A stretch of 64,000 nt of DNA. Source: Corynespora cassiicola. Lineage: Eukaryota; Ascomycota; Dothideomycetes; Pleosporales; Corynesporascaceae. The DNA lies in the NCBI GenBank assembly GCA_022059125.1, contig JAEUWY010000005.1, positions 2,914,001-2,978,000 of the forward strand, in the 5' to 3' direction. The notes under the pieces were generated by a model. That model made no database searches. It saw nothing but the letters and a program-made list of their open reading frames with translations, and was not told the DNA's origin. How positions within the stretch are numbered: position 1 is the first letter of the stretch; each line of letters begins with the position of its first letter. This document shows positions 32,098 to 44,517 of the stretch, piece after piece. Made by a program: the position numbers and the translations under genes.

Positions 32098-34437
32098 CTA
32101 TGAGCCCATTCTCACCTGATCCAAGCCCCAGCAATAGGCTCCTTCCTTCTTCACTATCTCCCAGTCATTTACATCTTCCTCGAAGATATACTCCCAGGGC
32201 TCGTCGCCCAAATCGAGCAGCGGGATCGGAACATCTCTCAAAGGCTTCATCCGTGGCGTCTCAGGAATTTCTGCGGAGGTTTTCTCAAGAATGAACTCAG
32301 AATCCCATTTGGGCTTAGAAACGCGGAGTTTCTTGGGCCGTGGAGTGGAAGATATGCGTGCATTCGTGCTCCTTACCTCAGTGGCATGGAAATTGCCAAG
32401 AGGAGAGTCGAAAGTATCTATCTTTTTATAAACGTCAAAAAGATCGGAGAGGGGATATTCCTTGGTCTGTGGTTTGGCAGGTGTAGGCGCCTTGGTGCTG
32501 AGAGCTTTCGAGGAAACGGGCTCGTTTGAGCCCAACGATGTAGCAGGAGTGGACGCACTAGTACTAGGAGCTTTGGCGGAAGCGGGTCTGCTTGACTTTA
32601 GGGGCCCAGAAGGTGTGAGCGTTTCGGTGCTGGAAGCTTTGTAAGAAGGTGGCGTATAGTACGAGGCCAACAATCCACGCGAGCCTGTGTACCTGATGGC
32701 AGGCCTAGAATCCGGCTTGCTTATACTCAAAGGGTTAGCCGCAGTAGAAGACTTCGTGATAGCATCAGCAGGGCTATTGGTGCTTGATTCCTCGAAGACA
32801 GTGGGAGGATCGTTGTATGGACCTTTTGTGACAATCGGAGACTTGGGCCAAATCTTAGCATTCTTGTGAGCCTTGGCTCTCGAAGCCTTTCGGGTATCAG
32901 TAGTAGGGGCTATATTAGCACCCGAAACCTTGGTGGTAGAAAAAGAATCTGTTCCTGAAGTGCCCTTCATATTCATGGTAATAGCCGGGACATCGGTGGT
33001 TGAAGCTGTATCAACGGCACGAGCCTTGCCCCTTGAATTCTTGGTAATAACGGGAGCATCGGCGGTTGAACTAGCATAGACCACAGAAGCCTTTTCCTCT
33101 ACAATCTTGGCAGTAGCAGGCAAATCGGTGCTTGAAGTTGTGTCTACGGTGGGAGCCTCGCCCTTCAGGATTTCAGCCAAAGAAGGCATTCTCACTTTTG
33201 CGGAGTCCATATTCGGTGCCTGCATATCCTCAGAGATAAACGAAACTGGATGAACAGCCTTTGCCTCATAGATCGAATTCTGAGGAGTGGAGGGAAATGA
33301 AGAGTACGATGGTGGTGAGGGTAAGCCATTAGAGCCATTGCAGATTAGAGGCTCGAGCGATAAAGGGTTGGTCTCCATCACAGGAGGATACGGATATATG
33401 ATAGGGGAACAATAGCTGGGCAGAGCATGGCATGGACCATATTGTGGCGCATATTGTGGCTGGAGGTAGGAACTTGAATGATCGAAATTTTTCGCGCCGG
33501 AAAATGGGGTAATTGGTTCAGGCTTGGTGTAGAAGTTCTTTATATCATCGAGGTAGCGGTTAAGGGTTTGCCTCTGCTCTTGGAACTTTGCCATTTCGGC
33601 GGCGTATAACTTGTTGGGAAATTCGTCAGGGCCCAGACTACTGATGCGGTTTTGCATTTCTTCAGCGGCGTTGGGTCTTTTTGGAACCGAGGACAAGCAA
33701 GCGGCAGGAACATCCGAGTCATCTTTGCTGTCTTTTTTTGAAACGCCGTATGGCCGATCAACCTTCATGCATGAAGCAGGTATGTCGTATGAGTAGAGTG
33801 AGTCATGCCAGGCTTCGTAGCTCTCTTCAGAATCATGAGGTTCTTTCGATTGACTAGGAATGACAGTGTTGCCATCTGATTGTTCCAATGTGAGCGGCAT
33901 GGGGTTCACATTCACAGAAGTCGGTCGACTAGCTTGTAGAGGTGATTCGGAAGAAGTATTGCCAGGGAGGCTTAGGTGACATGTTCCAGCGGGCTGATAC
34001 ATGCACTGAGATGCTGGTGGTGGGTGCGGTGGTCCTGATTTTGCTTCAGCTAGTGACTCTAGGCCAGGTATCTCAATTTGGTATTGCAACATACGTTCCA
34101 GAGACTCATGTGCATTCCCCAAAGGTAGCTGGGTACGTTCGTGTGTCTGGTGCTCTTTCTCATTGGAAGCCTTCTTGCTCTCGAACTTTATGGAACTCTT
34201 TTCTCTAGCATTCCAACGAGCCTCAAAAGCCTTGTAGTGTTGTTCTGTGGGCTGTGTGTTCTGAATGAATGCGTCCAAGACCGCATGAGGCTCGGAATTA
34301 TTGTGCCATGTGACAGATAGCGGATCTTCGAGTGCCGGCGTCGTGGAAGACTCTAAAGGGTGCCACATCCCGGGGACGGGAAGCGGACTTCTAGGTGGCC
34401 TGATTGGCAGGGATTTCTGTTTGCTGTGGTCATCCAT
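32098..34437 (-). CDS. Hypothetical Pro/Ser/Thr-rich protein
   Basis: I do not recognise a family. The frame extends up to 34611, but the likely start is ATG 34437 (MDDHSKQKSLP), giving 779 residues; the extra N-terminal residues look like translated 5' UTR. The protein is disordered, dominated by Ser, Thr, Pro and Ala. Residues about 400-720 contain imperfect repeats of the pattern (S/A)TTD(V/L)PA(I)TK (for example TVDTTSSTDLPATAKIVEEK, TADAPVITKNSRGKARAVDT, TTDVPAITMNMKG). The C-terminus is more ordered and acidic-aromatic, PLLDLGDEPWEYIFEEDVND followed by WEIVKKEGAYCWGLDQ, and could be a short docking motif. No signal peptide or membrane segment in the shorter form. Probably lineage-restricted. 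Confidence 0.6.
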   Translation of the reverse strand: MDDHSKQKSLPIRPPRSPLPVPGMWHPLESSTTPALEDPLSVTWHNNSEPHAVLDAFIQNTQPTEQHYKAFEARWNAREKSSIKFESKKASNEKEHQTHERTQLPLGNAHESLERMLQYQIEIPGLESLAEAKSGPPHPPPASQCMYQPAGTCHLSLPGNTSSESPLQASRPTSVNVNPMPLTLEQSDGNTVIPSQSKEPHDSEESYEAWHDSLYSYDIPASCMKVDRPYGVSKKDSKDDSDVPAACLSSVPKRPNAAEEMQNRISSLGPDEFPNKLYAAEMAKFQEQRQTLNRYLDDIKNFYTKPEPITPFSGAKNFDHSSSYLQPQYAPQYGPCHALPSYCSPIIYPYPPVMETNPLSLEPLICNGSNGLPSPPSYSSFPSTPQNSIYEAKAVHPVSFISEDMQAPNMDSAKVRMPSLAEILKGEAPTVDTTSSTDLPATAKIVEEKASVVYASSTADAPVITKNSRGKARAVDTASTTDVPAITMNMKGTSGTDSFSTTKVSGANIAPTTDTRKASRAKAHKNAKIWPKSPIVTKGPYNDPPTVFEESSTNSPADAITKSSTAANPLSISKPDSRPAIRYTGSRGLLASYYTPPSYKASSTETLTPSGPLKSSRPASAKAPSTSASTPATSLGSNEPVSSKALSTKAPTPAKPQTKEYPLSDLFDVYKKIDTFDSPLGNFHATEVRSTNARISSTPRPKKLRVSKPKWDSEFILEKTSAEIPETPRMKPLRDVPIPLLDLGDEPWEYIFEEDVNDWEIVKKEGAYCWGLDQVRMGS

Positions 34438-36093
34438 TGTCCACAATGGTATATTCAAGTACTGGTATTCGGACAAATTCGTGGTTTTTGAAGCTTTATT
34501 ATATGGGAAATCGAAAAATGAAGTGGTCAGGGGGATGATAAATATGGGAAAGCAAAAATGTTGAAATCGGGAAAGCTTGGGGGAGTGGTCTTTGAGCAGG
34601 CAGAAGTCCACGGCGCAACGGCAGAAAGTGAGTGGTGTTTAACGAGGGAACCAAGGTACACTTCTCTCAAGTTGGCCTTTATAGCCACGTTATATCTATG
34701 TCTGCTGCTGATATCTAGTCTAATCTCATTTGCTTGCTTGTGTACGTTTGGTAACTCGGGAGTGTTGGGAGAGGGACAGGAAGCCAATCATGGTACGTAG
34801 GACGCTGGAAAACCGTCGCTGCCCGCGGATTACACAAAAAGATCGCTCGCTGACTCGATTGCACATCGATATCTACATGTGAGCTTTGTGTTTCTCTGCC
34901 TATTAATTATCGCACTTTTTTGTAGCGGGGGAGGTCCCTCCTGCCGACAATCTCTACGGCGCTTCTGATATTTCTTTGATTCAACGGCAATAGTTTGGAA
35001 CCCTGACGTACCCGTTAGCCTTTGGGTTTTTGGGACCTAGACACGACGTACAATGGTTCCTCCAAGGCATTTGTAATGCCTCAACATCAACTACTGCAAG
35101 AGGTTGAGTCGTCAAACGTTTCCTTCGCATGCGAATGTCGAATGCCTGGCGTGGCACGAACAAGACGCTTGAGATCACGATACAGACGGTGCTAGTCCTG
35201 GCGATGTTTCCAGGGCTGTATCCGCGCGCTTCTATCCTTTGGGATGTAGCATTCCTGGAGATGCTGGTTTTCACTGGCCGACCAAGATGAAAGACAATGT
35301 CCCATGGCCAATGAACCCCAGCAGTGGCGCCAAGTTGGTCGGGCACATTTTGAAGATAGGGGCAAGCCGCCCGGCCGGCTCATCTCCAGGTATTTCCCCA
35401 AATGAGGATAATGTTGAATGGAGACGGGGTGGCTCGAATGTTCGATTCTTTCATTCCGCTTGCGATCGGTGCATACTTCATCGCCCATCGAGAGTCTGGA
35501 ACAAGTTCAGAAACAACAACAGGGAGGGGATTGCCGTGCTGCCAGAAGAAAACACAGCACACTCCTGGTGGTCGCATGATAAAAAGGAAAATCTGCATCG
35601 CTCCGGCTATCGCTCAGCGACTGCGTCTGACGCCATTTGTCGGAATCGATCACGGGCTTGATGCAGAGGGGATGCAGCGACCTTTGGGCACTCGTGCTTG
35701 GACGATGAGACTAAGCCCTTGGGGCTGGGAGGAACGAGGGCGGCATGTGATGAGGCTCTTATCGCTATCGATATGCATGGCGAGGGTTGTAATCCGGGTG
35801 AAAATCGGAGGGAGGGTGCCGGTCTTGGCGGGAGCACGTGCGCGCGGGTTTGTTTGGGGGCACCTTGAATTCAAAACAAGCGATCTTCCTGAACCACACG
35901 AACAGACCTCCACCACAGTCACGGCAGCCACCACCCAACACCACTCCATTGCGCTGCACCCTCCACGCTCCAAAATACGGCGCGACATGTCTAGTTAGCC
36001 TGACGACACTCGCACTTTCACCCCGCCCGTGTTACTGCCGCTGCGACACGCGTGTTCAGCACCCCGACTTCCTCAACCTCATACGCGCCCGCC
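34438..36093. other. Divergent intergenic region, no supported gene
   Basis: About 1.65 kb between two outward-facing genes. Several frames of 100-200 codons exist (for example 35402-35998 plus and 35192-35488 minus), but they overlap each other, lack recognisable domains and lack consistent codon bias. Pieces on the minus strand read like short hydrophobic peptides. A small multi-exon gene cannot be excluded. Confidence 0.35.
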
Positions 36094-39000
36094 ATGGCTG
36101 CCGCCCGCAGCAAGGCTCCCGCCATCGGCTCAGCCGCTTGGCTGGTCGAGGAGAGACATCAATCGAACGATCTTGTCGCACAGGAGGTGGAAGACTTTGG
36201 CTTCTCTGTGCGGAATGAGCTCGAGTGGCTCAACGAACACATGGCCGACATCTTCGCGCAGAACGGGCAGTACGTCGCGCCTGCCCATTGCAATCCCACC
36301 TGTACATGCTGACCATTGCTACAGGAACAATCTCGATGTCTTCAAGACGCCTGGAAAGCTTCGCGGAAAGACTCCCCGCACAACACGCAAGAAGCTGCCC
36401 GCTGAACAGCGCCAGGTGGGTGGCCTCCCAGCCTCCTCGCGTTCCACGCGCGTACAACGCGCACCTTCTCACATGGACCACCAGCTAACAGCGGACCAGC
36501 CTCTCGGTGACATCATCTCCCCCAACCCCCAGAGACGCGCCAGCCCCGCGCAACAGAGCCTACAGAAGGTATTGCACGAGCCGCGACCAAAAGCATTCCA
36601 CATTGCCGAGGATTCTGAAAATGCCGCCCCGCCCCAGTCTCCTGCGGCACTCAAATCGCCTGCCCTGCGACTTCTTCCGAGCGCTCTGCCAAAGGGCAAG
36701 GAGAACCATGCCTCCCCCTATCGCGCCTACGAAGATGCGTACGAGAGCGAGGATGATGAGCCAGTGCGCCGCCCAGGTGCCGGCCTTTCGGGACTTCCCG
36801 CAGCTTGGAGTCCAGATTGCCCCGCCACGCAAGATACCGCCCCAGACACTACTATGAATTCTCAGGAGGACGACATCTTCTCTCTGCCTGCGACGCAAGA
36901 GACCCAGCCCACGCAGCCTGCGCAATCTTTCAGGAGCGATTTCCACAAAAATGAAGACGAGCGACGCGAGACGGGCGATTCCTTTGTCTCCGCTAAGGAG
37001 GCATTCGGTAACAAGAGAGTCTCCGATGAGAACGTGATCAAGGCACACCAAGACGATGACATGGATGTCGATGAAAGGGCGGACACCACGCGTTCTGACG
37101 CCCAGGACACAGTCGTGAGGCACGAACTGAGCTCAGAACGTGATCTGGATATGGATGACGACTTTGCCGATTTCCCTCAGCCTCCTAGGGCTGCCTCTGA
37201 GCAATACAGCATCTCTGCCGATACACACGATGCGTTAGACACTGCACACCACCGCGCCTATGCCCCAGAACCTAAAAATCTTGCACCATCGCAGCCATTC
37301 TCCCCTGAGCACACAGATCTGCCTGCTCAGCGCGATGAAGATGACGAAATGGAAGTCGACGACGATGTTCGTTCCCCGTCCGACAACTCTAGTCCTGTGA
37401 AGCCGCTTGTTAGGAAGAGCAGCCTCACATTTGCGTCTCTTCCGGCCCGCGAACCCCTCCTTGCGAAGAAGAGCATGGGCAACCGCACATCTCGCACCAG
37501 CCATTTGGATCAGAATAAGGCCCGCGGAAGCACCTTGGGAAGGTTCACTGGTGGTAAGAGCCTCGGGGGCTCACAAGCTGCTCAGGCACTAGAGACAAAC
37601 ATGCACGATGAAGCAGACCTCCAGGAAGAGCGCCCAGAGTCTCGACAGGAGGAACCTGAGCCTATCAAGGTCCACAATAAGACATCCACGCAACGCCTCC
37701 ATGAGCGTATCAACATGCTCAAACAAAAGCAGCAACCGCCCAAACCCATCATGACGCAGTCACAGGGTTTTGCCTCGTCTCAGCCCAAGGATACAGCACC
37801 CTTTACACAGGCCGAGCAGCCTCTGCCAGCTTCACAGGCAGCTTCACAGCCGATTTACCCACTGCTTCCCCCCACTTCCCCTCGAAAGGATCAGGACCAT
37901 GATCAGGATGAGGATATCGAGGAGGATGACGATGACTGGATTTCCCCTATCCGGACCGCCCCCGCCTATCCACTCAGGCCTCCCTTCACCAAGAGCCATT
38001 CTGCACAAGAACAACCTTCTCCGGCCGAGCCCCTCCCCCCCAGACCAATTTCCGCAGACCTCTCAACAGTTGTGGAGTCAACCACCCCGGCTGGCTCCCC
38101 GACCAGTAAGAAATATATGGATGGCCCCCTCAGCGCTTCGAAAGCTAAGTTCTATTCAGCTCTCCGTGCGGCGAAAGAGAAGATTATTGGTTCTAGTGCG
38201 ACTAGTGCTCAAGTCAAGATTGACGCTCTTGCTGAAAGCCCGCTGCGCAGTCCGGCCCGTGGTCATCACATGCGTAGTCCGGTGCGTCCCTTGTTCGCTC
38301 AGCAGGACTCATCAGACGATGTCTTTAGCAGCCCAAAGCGAGACGTATTTGGTAGCCCCAAACGCAGCGAAAAGACTGCTTCCATCTTCTCGCATCTGCG
38401 ATCTCCTTCAAAAGAATCTATCAAGTCCGGAAAGTCTGGCAAGAGTGTCACAGCGCCCGGCAGTCCGAGAAAGGATGATGGTCGACGTACCCGCAGTTCT
38501 TCTGAGAGGGAGAGGCAGCGCGACCGGGAAGTCAAGGAAACGAAGCAAAAGCAGCGGACTGAGGACCGACTCAATGAGATGCGTGAGAAGGAACAATCCA
38601 AGGCCGCTGCACACTTCCAGAAAAGCAAAGCGGCTACGGCAAAGACACCGAGTGCCATGTCGTCACAATCTAGCATCCGGCAAGCTCCTACCGCAGCGAC
38701 AAAGACTCCTGGTTCAGTGGCACAACAACCCCAGTCTCGCCCAGGTACCACCCGCATGAACACCGCCCCACGCACCCAAGACCCAGACTCTGCGGATGAG
38801 ATGCCCCCTCCACCACCTCCTAAGAGTTTTCTCCCTACCACTGGCCACAAGCTCCTCCGAGAGCCGAAGAAGCTGGTAAAGGCTCCAGCGAAAGAGGCTG
38901 TTCCAAAAGGAAAGCCGCAAAAGATTCTTGTGGCAACCAACAGCAGTCGATATGGACAGGCGCCACCTCCAGCCGCAAGGAACGCGCCATCTGCAAAGCC

Positions 39001-39883
39001 CGCACAGGCCGCGGCACCTTCCACTGCTCAGGCACCCGCGTCCAAGTTTGGATCTTCCACATCGCGTCCTGCTACTGCAGCTGCTCACCGCACTGCAACA
39101 GGTACGGCATCGCGTCCAACGGCGGCAGGCCCCACGCGCCCACAGTCTGCGGCCGCCAAGGTGGCTCCTAAACCGGGCAACAACCGTCCACGGGCCCAAA
39201 CGGCAGCGGAGAAGCCCAAAGCGCCAGCGGCGCCCGCGCCTCAGCCTCGTGCCGACCTTGCTGCAGCTCGCCCAGTCGCTCGCATGCAGACCGTTCAAGA
39301 TGCCAACCGGATCAACATTCCACCCATCAACCCTGCTAAACCTGCCAAGCGCCCCTTCCAACCTGAGACGGAGGAGACTCTTCATCGGCCGGCGAAACGC
39401 CCTTCCCAACAAGCGAGGACCAACCCTATCACCCCGGCTCCTTCACATCACAGTCAATTTGCCAAGGGCAAGATTCCATTTGCCGAATCCACATCAAAAG
39501 CACCCGTGCCCCAACAGCAATATCCTAATGGTGACGACATCAAGCTTCCCGAGATCATGACCGACTCAGAAGACGACGATTCTGACAACGAGTTCGAGCA
39601 GCCATCCTGGGTCAACACACCCAACCTTCGGGAACTTTTGGCAAACCAGCAGCTTGTTGATCCCGAGCAGATTTTTGGCCCTATTGCACCCCTCAATATG
39701 GAGGCGGTATTCCCCAATAAGGAACGTCACAAGAGGTTCCGTGACCGAACGAGCAGTGCCTACTGGGCCAACGATCAAGTGACAGAAGAGGAGAAGCGCA
39801 AAGAGCGTGAAGCTCGCGAGCGGATTGTTCGCGACGGTGCTTGGACCTATAACCCTTCTCCTCGTCCTGGGCCTTCGCGTTAA
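36094..39883 (+). CDS. Inner centromere protein INCENP (Sli15/Pic1), chromosomal passenger complex
   Basis: Exons 36094-36269 and 36325-39883 (donor GTACGT, acceptor CTACAG) give 1244 residues. INCENP scaffolds Aurora B, survivin and borealin in mitosis. The N-terminal 60 residues (GSAAWLVEERHQSNDLVAQE to ELEWLNEHMADIFAQN) match the centromere-targeting CEN box. A very long disordered Pro/Ala/Ser-rich middle contains SPxR/K-type CDK-like sites and a charged single-alpha-helix-like stretch (about 820-880, RERQRDREVKETKQKQRTED). The C-terminal IN-box (about 1140-1225) is intact: LPEIMTDSEDDDSDNEFEQP, the conserved W in PSWVNTPNLRELLANQQLVD, DPEQIFGPIAPLNMEAVF, and the TSS motif in RFRDRTSSAYW where Aurora B phosphorylates. 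Assignment is strong for both ends; the middle is unconserved as expected. Confidence 0.92.
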
Positions 39884-42214
39884 AGTTACGCGACCATGAT
39901 TTGTAATGCGGTCTTATGCATGCACTCAGGTTTTCCAACGGACACTATGGGCTTACGATCGAGTTTTCTCAAATTCACGATCAGTTCTTCTCAGCAGCGG
40001 AATTTGTATTCGCAAAAACACCCTTCAACTCATGACGGCGCGGCGTTCCGGTTGTCTGTGTAATCAAACATCACACGATGCACACATTAGCTCTGTGTTG
40101 ATATTGGCACAATGTGCCCAAGGCGAGCAAATGCTCAGCCCCTATAATGGGTTATTAACGGCGTTGTCGGTCCGGTTTCTGTCTCGAAGACGATACACTC
40201 TGTTACGATGGGCACAAGGCGTTTTATTGGTTACACCATTCCCCAATTCAATGGGGATTGGTTTTTAGCTTTTTTATTCCATACTCTCCACGCTTTGCTG
40301 GACGTTTTGGGGGATTTGTTGTTGTTCTACGCCCCTCCTACTTTCTTGGAGCTTCGGCTTTTTTTTTCTTGTTCTTTCTGATGGCATCCTTCCCGCCTTC
40401 TGGGGAGGTGGATGCATGGCGTTATTGTGTTTTGAGGATTGATTCACTTGCATAGCGACCATCAGCGTGGCATGGCTTCGGATTGTGGTTAAGAAGTTTT
40501 TTATGCTGTTTTGTTCACCTTCTGTTTTTTTTGTTTCAGTTTTGCAAGAGCATTCGAGATTAAGTCGAGTGTGCAATTCAAAGTTTGATATCAATTTTGC
40601 GGTTATGCTGTGATGTTTGTATGTGGGGTGTTTATGCTGTTGTGTTGACCGAGGCTACTCTTGTTAGTTAGCGGCTCCGACTGTCCTCGGTAGGTAAAGA
40701 TCTTCTTGACGTCTGTTAGCAACAGGTTCCAAGAGGTTTTCAGCTGGCGGTCCACTTGTCCTAAGCATCCCAGTTATGCTCTTATCACACTCTTGGCGAG
40801 GTATCCAGGTCGATGGGCGCCTTCGGGGTTGCAATTATTGCCTTCTCAGCCAACGTCGGTAAAGCCATCAACTCGCCGTCCGAGACGCTCTGAGGCTTTC
40901 CTACCGACTTTCCTACCATGCAGAGTGGGAGCTTGGCAATCGTCTGCACGTGCTGGCGGATCGGGTCGTCGAGATATCCGCCTGGGCAAATGCCCAAGTG
41001 GATTCGTTGAGCTATATCTGATCTCGGAAGTGCGGAGCGGGGCCAATCGGGAGTCACTTGCATACTATGATCGTTTAAGCGCTTCTCCCCTTGTCAGTTC
41101 AATGTTTAGTTATCCTTGTATGTGTGGATTGACCAGGGGGGGGGGGGGGGGGGCAGTGGTATGCACTGGAGAAGGTGGACGCTATAGATTGTGGAATGGA
41201 AGATTATCAGTCAAAATTGCATCATATTCGAGACGTCATTTGGAGTTGGGGCGTTACAAGGAAACTGTCTTATATTTTCGTTTCTTGGATGTGCTGTACA
41301 TTTGATGGTATCTGCTTTCCGCCCTCATTTTCAATCGGCAGTCGGAGCATCAATCATCTCTGCGTATTCGGTCTCGGGTGACATTTTTTAACCGCGGATT
41401 CCCCGCTTTGCCCAATTCCCATCGGAGTGGTATCGAATAAACGTAGAGCTAGATAATCATTTCGAGATGCAGAGCAGATATACGGACCGACACTCATGTG
41501 GGGAGTTTCATATCTGCATGTGAATACTCTAGCGTAGCGTCAGACTCGGAGGTTATCGCCTTTCGGCACTAAGTTTCCCCGTCAATTCACAAAACCCCCA
41601 CATTACGACACAAGATGTTCTTGTCTAGTAATGTTTCTGCTACTATATTAATTTACAGAGGTTTTACTTGTCTCTTTCTAACACTTACGTTTTTAAAGAT
41701 GGATTAATATAGCTCTCTGCGTTTACACAATTAGTAAAATTATTTCCAAAATATTAGTATGTTAGCTTAATAGCAATCTGAATAAACTTTGTAGTTTTTA
41801 TAGGGGAGTTCTTTGTAATAGTTTTTTCTGTTCAGCGCGGCTTAGAGGGGGAAGTGTTATTAGGAAGCTTGTAGACGCAAGAATTGCTTTATTGAGATCT
41901 TTGAGAAGGGTCTCCCCATAAGATATCCCATGTGACCCACACTGGTTGCGACTATCATGCAACAAAAGGTTTGGGAAATGTGGGGATTTTTTTTAGAGTG
42001 GATATAGCACGGAAAAACGGAAAGCAATTGTATCCGCGACTTTTGTAAAGGAAGATATAATAGTTTAACAGAACGGTGACAGATTTTCTATTTACGTACA
42101 ATTCTTATCGATTCTCTCTGAAGAACCACCATCAAACTGCACTCAAGCGTTTTTGAAAACCAGCCTCCGTAGATTTTCTCACTTATCAGGATACATAGAG
42201 ACTACTTGCCCATC
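39884..42214. other. Gene-poor AT-rich stretch
   Basis: About 2.3 kb between INCENP and the P450. It becomes distinctly AT-rich after 41600 and holds an 18-base poly-G run at 41136-41153. The frame 40706-41305 crosses the poly-G run and has no domain. No RNA gene or complete transposon found. Confidence 0.4.
41136..41153 (+). repeat. Poly-G homopolymer, 18 nt
   Basis: Uninterrupted run of 18 G preceded by GACCA and followed by CAGTGG. Capable of forming a G-quadruplex; length likely to vary between isolates or to be imprecise in the assembly. Confidence 0.9.
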
Positions 42215-44056
42215 ATGACGATATCGCCGTCTCTCGCTGCTGCAGTATTCGCCATTCTGACATACACAATCTACCGCGTACTTCAAATTGGTAAACGTCC
42301 CGCAGGAATGCCTCCGGGGCCGCCAACTGTGCCTATATTTGGCAATAACAACGAAGTGTGTCTTCAAGTTTTGGGCGAACACATGATGCAAAATGCTGAC
42401 GAATATTTTTTCAGCTACCAGGCTTCCACCACCACCTCAAATATGATCAATTGGCTCGTGAATACGGACATCTGGTGACTTTCATGCGTGGTCCGCAACC
42501 ACAAGTGATAGTCAGCTCGGCACGTGCTGCACGTGACATCTTCGACAAGATGGGTACCATCACAGCCAGCCGGCCACCGAGCTACCTGATGAATGATATA
42601 GCAGCCGATGGGTACTCTATGGCCTTTGCGTCCAACCATAATGAGTACTGGCGTTTAGCGCGCCGCTTGTTCCACTCGATTCTCAACGTCGGTGCGACAA
42701 AGCAATACACGCCACTCCAGGAGCTCGAGTCAACCAAGTTCCTCATGGATCTGATGGCAGACACATCTGATTTCCGGCCTCATATCTTCCGGTATAGTAA
42801 CTCCATTGGCAACCTATTGACGCGTGGGCACCGCGCGGCTGCTCCGGATGACCCAGATATCAACGAGGTCCGCGATAACCTCGACGAGTATGCTGCTCTG
42901 CAACTCAAAGGAAGCTTACCAGACTACTTTCCACCACTCAGGAAGCTTCCCCAGTGGATATTTCCTTCTATACGGCGAGCTCGCGAGCATTGCGTGAATG
43001 ATGCCAAGGTCGCGCTGAAGCACTACGTTCCGTGCAAAGATGGAAACGATTCTCTGCCTTCTTTCAACAGATCATTGGCAGAGAAACAAAAGAAAGAGGG
43101 ATTCAAAGACATTATGGGAGCAAGAATGGGTTTGGACCTTGTTATGGTAACCACCCGCCACCTTTAGAGCTTAATAAAAGCTTGATACCTGAAGTGGTAG
43201 TTGACATCGTCTAGGCCGCCACAGACACAACTTCTCACACATTAATCAATCTATTTGCTGCTCTTGCATGTTATCCTGAAGCCTTGAACAAAGCCCAAGA
43301 TGGTATGGAAGTAATTGCACTTTCTCATCAGGATTATACTCACGCATAGCAGAGATTGACCGCGTCGTGGGACCCAATCGACTTCCCAATGCTAATGATG
43401 CGACCGAACTCCCCTACGTCCGCCAAATAATACAAGAGTAAGAATTCTTCCATGCCAATCATGTCTCCTGAAAACTTATCCACTCATACTCTAGACTTCA
43501 CCGCTGGTCCAGCGTCGTACCCTTCGGCATCCCCCACGCCTCCACCCAAGACATCACCTACAACGGCTACAAGATACCCGCCGGTAGCATCCTCGTGATA
43601 AACGTGTATACCATACACAACGACCCAAATGTGTACAAAAACCCGCGTGCCTTCATCCCCGAACGATGGGATGGAAAACTACAAGAGGTTAAAGAGGACT
43701 CCGTTGGCGCGCGCTCGGAGCTCTTCACGTTTGGAGCCGGACGTCGGGTCTGCCCGGGCCAGCATCTTGCGGAGCGTAACCTGTTTTTGACGGTCTCGAA
43801 GCTTATCTGGGCGTTCGATGTGACCAAGAAGAAGGGGCCTGATGGGAAGGAGATTCCGATTGACACGGAGGATTATGCACCCGGTGGGGTGATCTCGCTC
43901 AAGCCTTATTCCGTGGATATCAAGGTAAGGGATCCAGAGAGGTCAGAGCTTATTAAATCGGAGTGGGAGAAGGGAAGGAATGAGTTTTTGGATGAGAATG
44001 AACAGTGGTACAAGGCTCCTCCAGGGGTAGAGCAACTTATGAGCAAGGTAAAGTAG
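42215..44056 (+). CDS. Cytochrome P450 monooxygenase
   Basis: Exons 42215-42355, 42415-43146, 43215-43302, 43350-43437 and 43495-44056 give 536 residues with all junctions in frame. An N-terminal membrane anchor (SLAAAVFAILTYTIYRVLQI) is followed by the proline hinge MPPGPPTVP. The I-helix AATDTTS lies just after intron 2. The K-helix ExxR (ELHR) is split by intron 4, then PERW and the heme loop FTFGAGRRVCPGQHLAERN with the Cys thiolate ligand are present. It is a complete microsomal class II P450. The family resembles broad fungal clades that hydroxylate small molecules; I cannot assign the substrate. No polyketide synthase, NRPS or terpene synthase lies nearby, so there is no evidence for a biosynthetic cluster. 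It sits in AT-rich, gene-poor surroundings. Confidence 0.92.
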
Positions 44057-44517
44057 GGCTTGTGCTGTCTTTGTAGTGCTCTTTGGATAGAATTCAATGC
44101 CTTCTACTAAATTTTATTTCACACGCTTGTAGCTAAACATGTGCACGCTGCCTTTGCTAGCTGTAGGGGTAAATTACAAGTTGCTGTTGTTTCAGTTTAG
44201 AGCATTAAATGTTGAAGACATTAGTATACGTTCCAACTAAAACTTAAGTCCGAGAACAACAGCTATGCTATTAAAAGAATCAAGAGCGTTCGCTTCTCTT
44301 AGAAGTAGTAGGCTAGAGTTAAAGAGGGAGTAGATACAGTTAAGACAAATAGCAATGTTATATCTGAAGTAGTGGTGAGGTTTTACGTTTTGAATTGGAG
44401 ATCACCTAATCCTACTTGGCTTGAGATACGCTACTCATACGTATGCCCCTGCTACTACCATCGTCGGAGAGTACCACGTTCCTCATTTCTTTCTGAGCCG
44501 TCCGCTTGCGATTTTCT
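44057..44517. other. Convergent intergenic region
   Basis: 3' flanks of the P450 (plus) and ankyrin gene (minus). AT-rich; no feature recognised. Confidence 0.4.

Noticed and set aside
35402..35998. 198-codon plus-strand frame
   Set aside because: No family resemblance, overlapped by several minus-strand frames; probably non-coding.
40706..41305. 199-codon frame
   Set aside because: Crosses the poly-G run, has no domain and no coding bias.
41599..41990. Possible MITE with CCCCACATT / AATGTGGGG ends
   Set aside because: Only nine bases match and no target duplication is visible.
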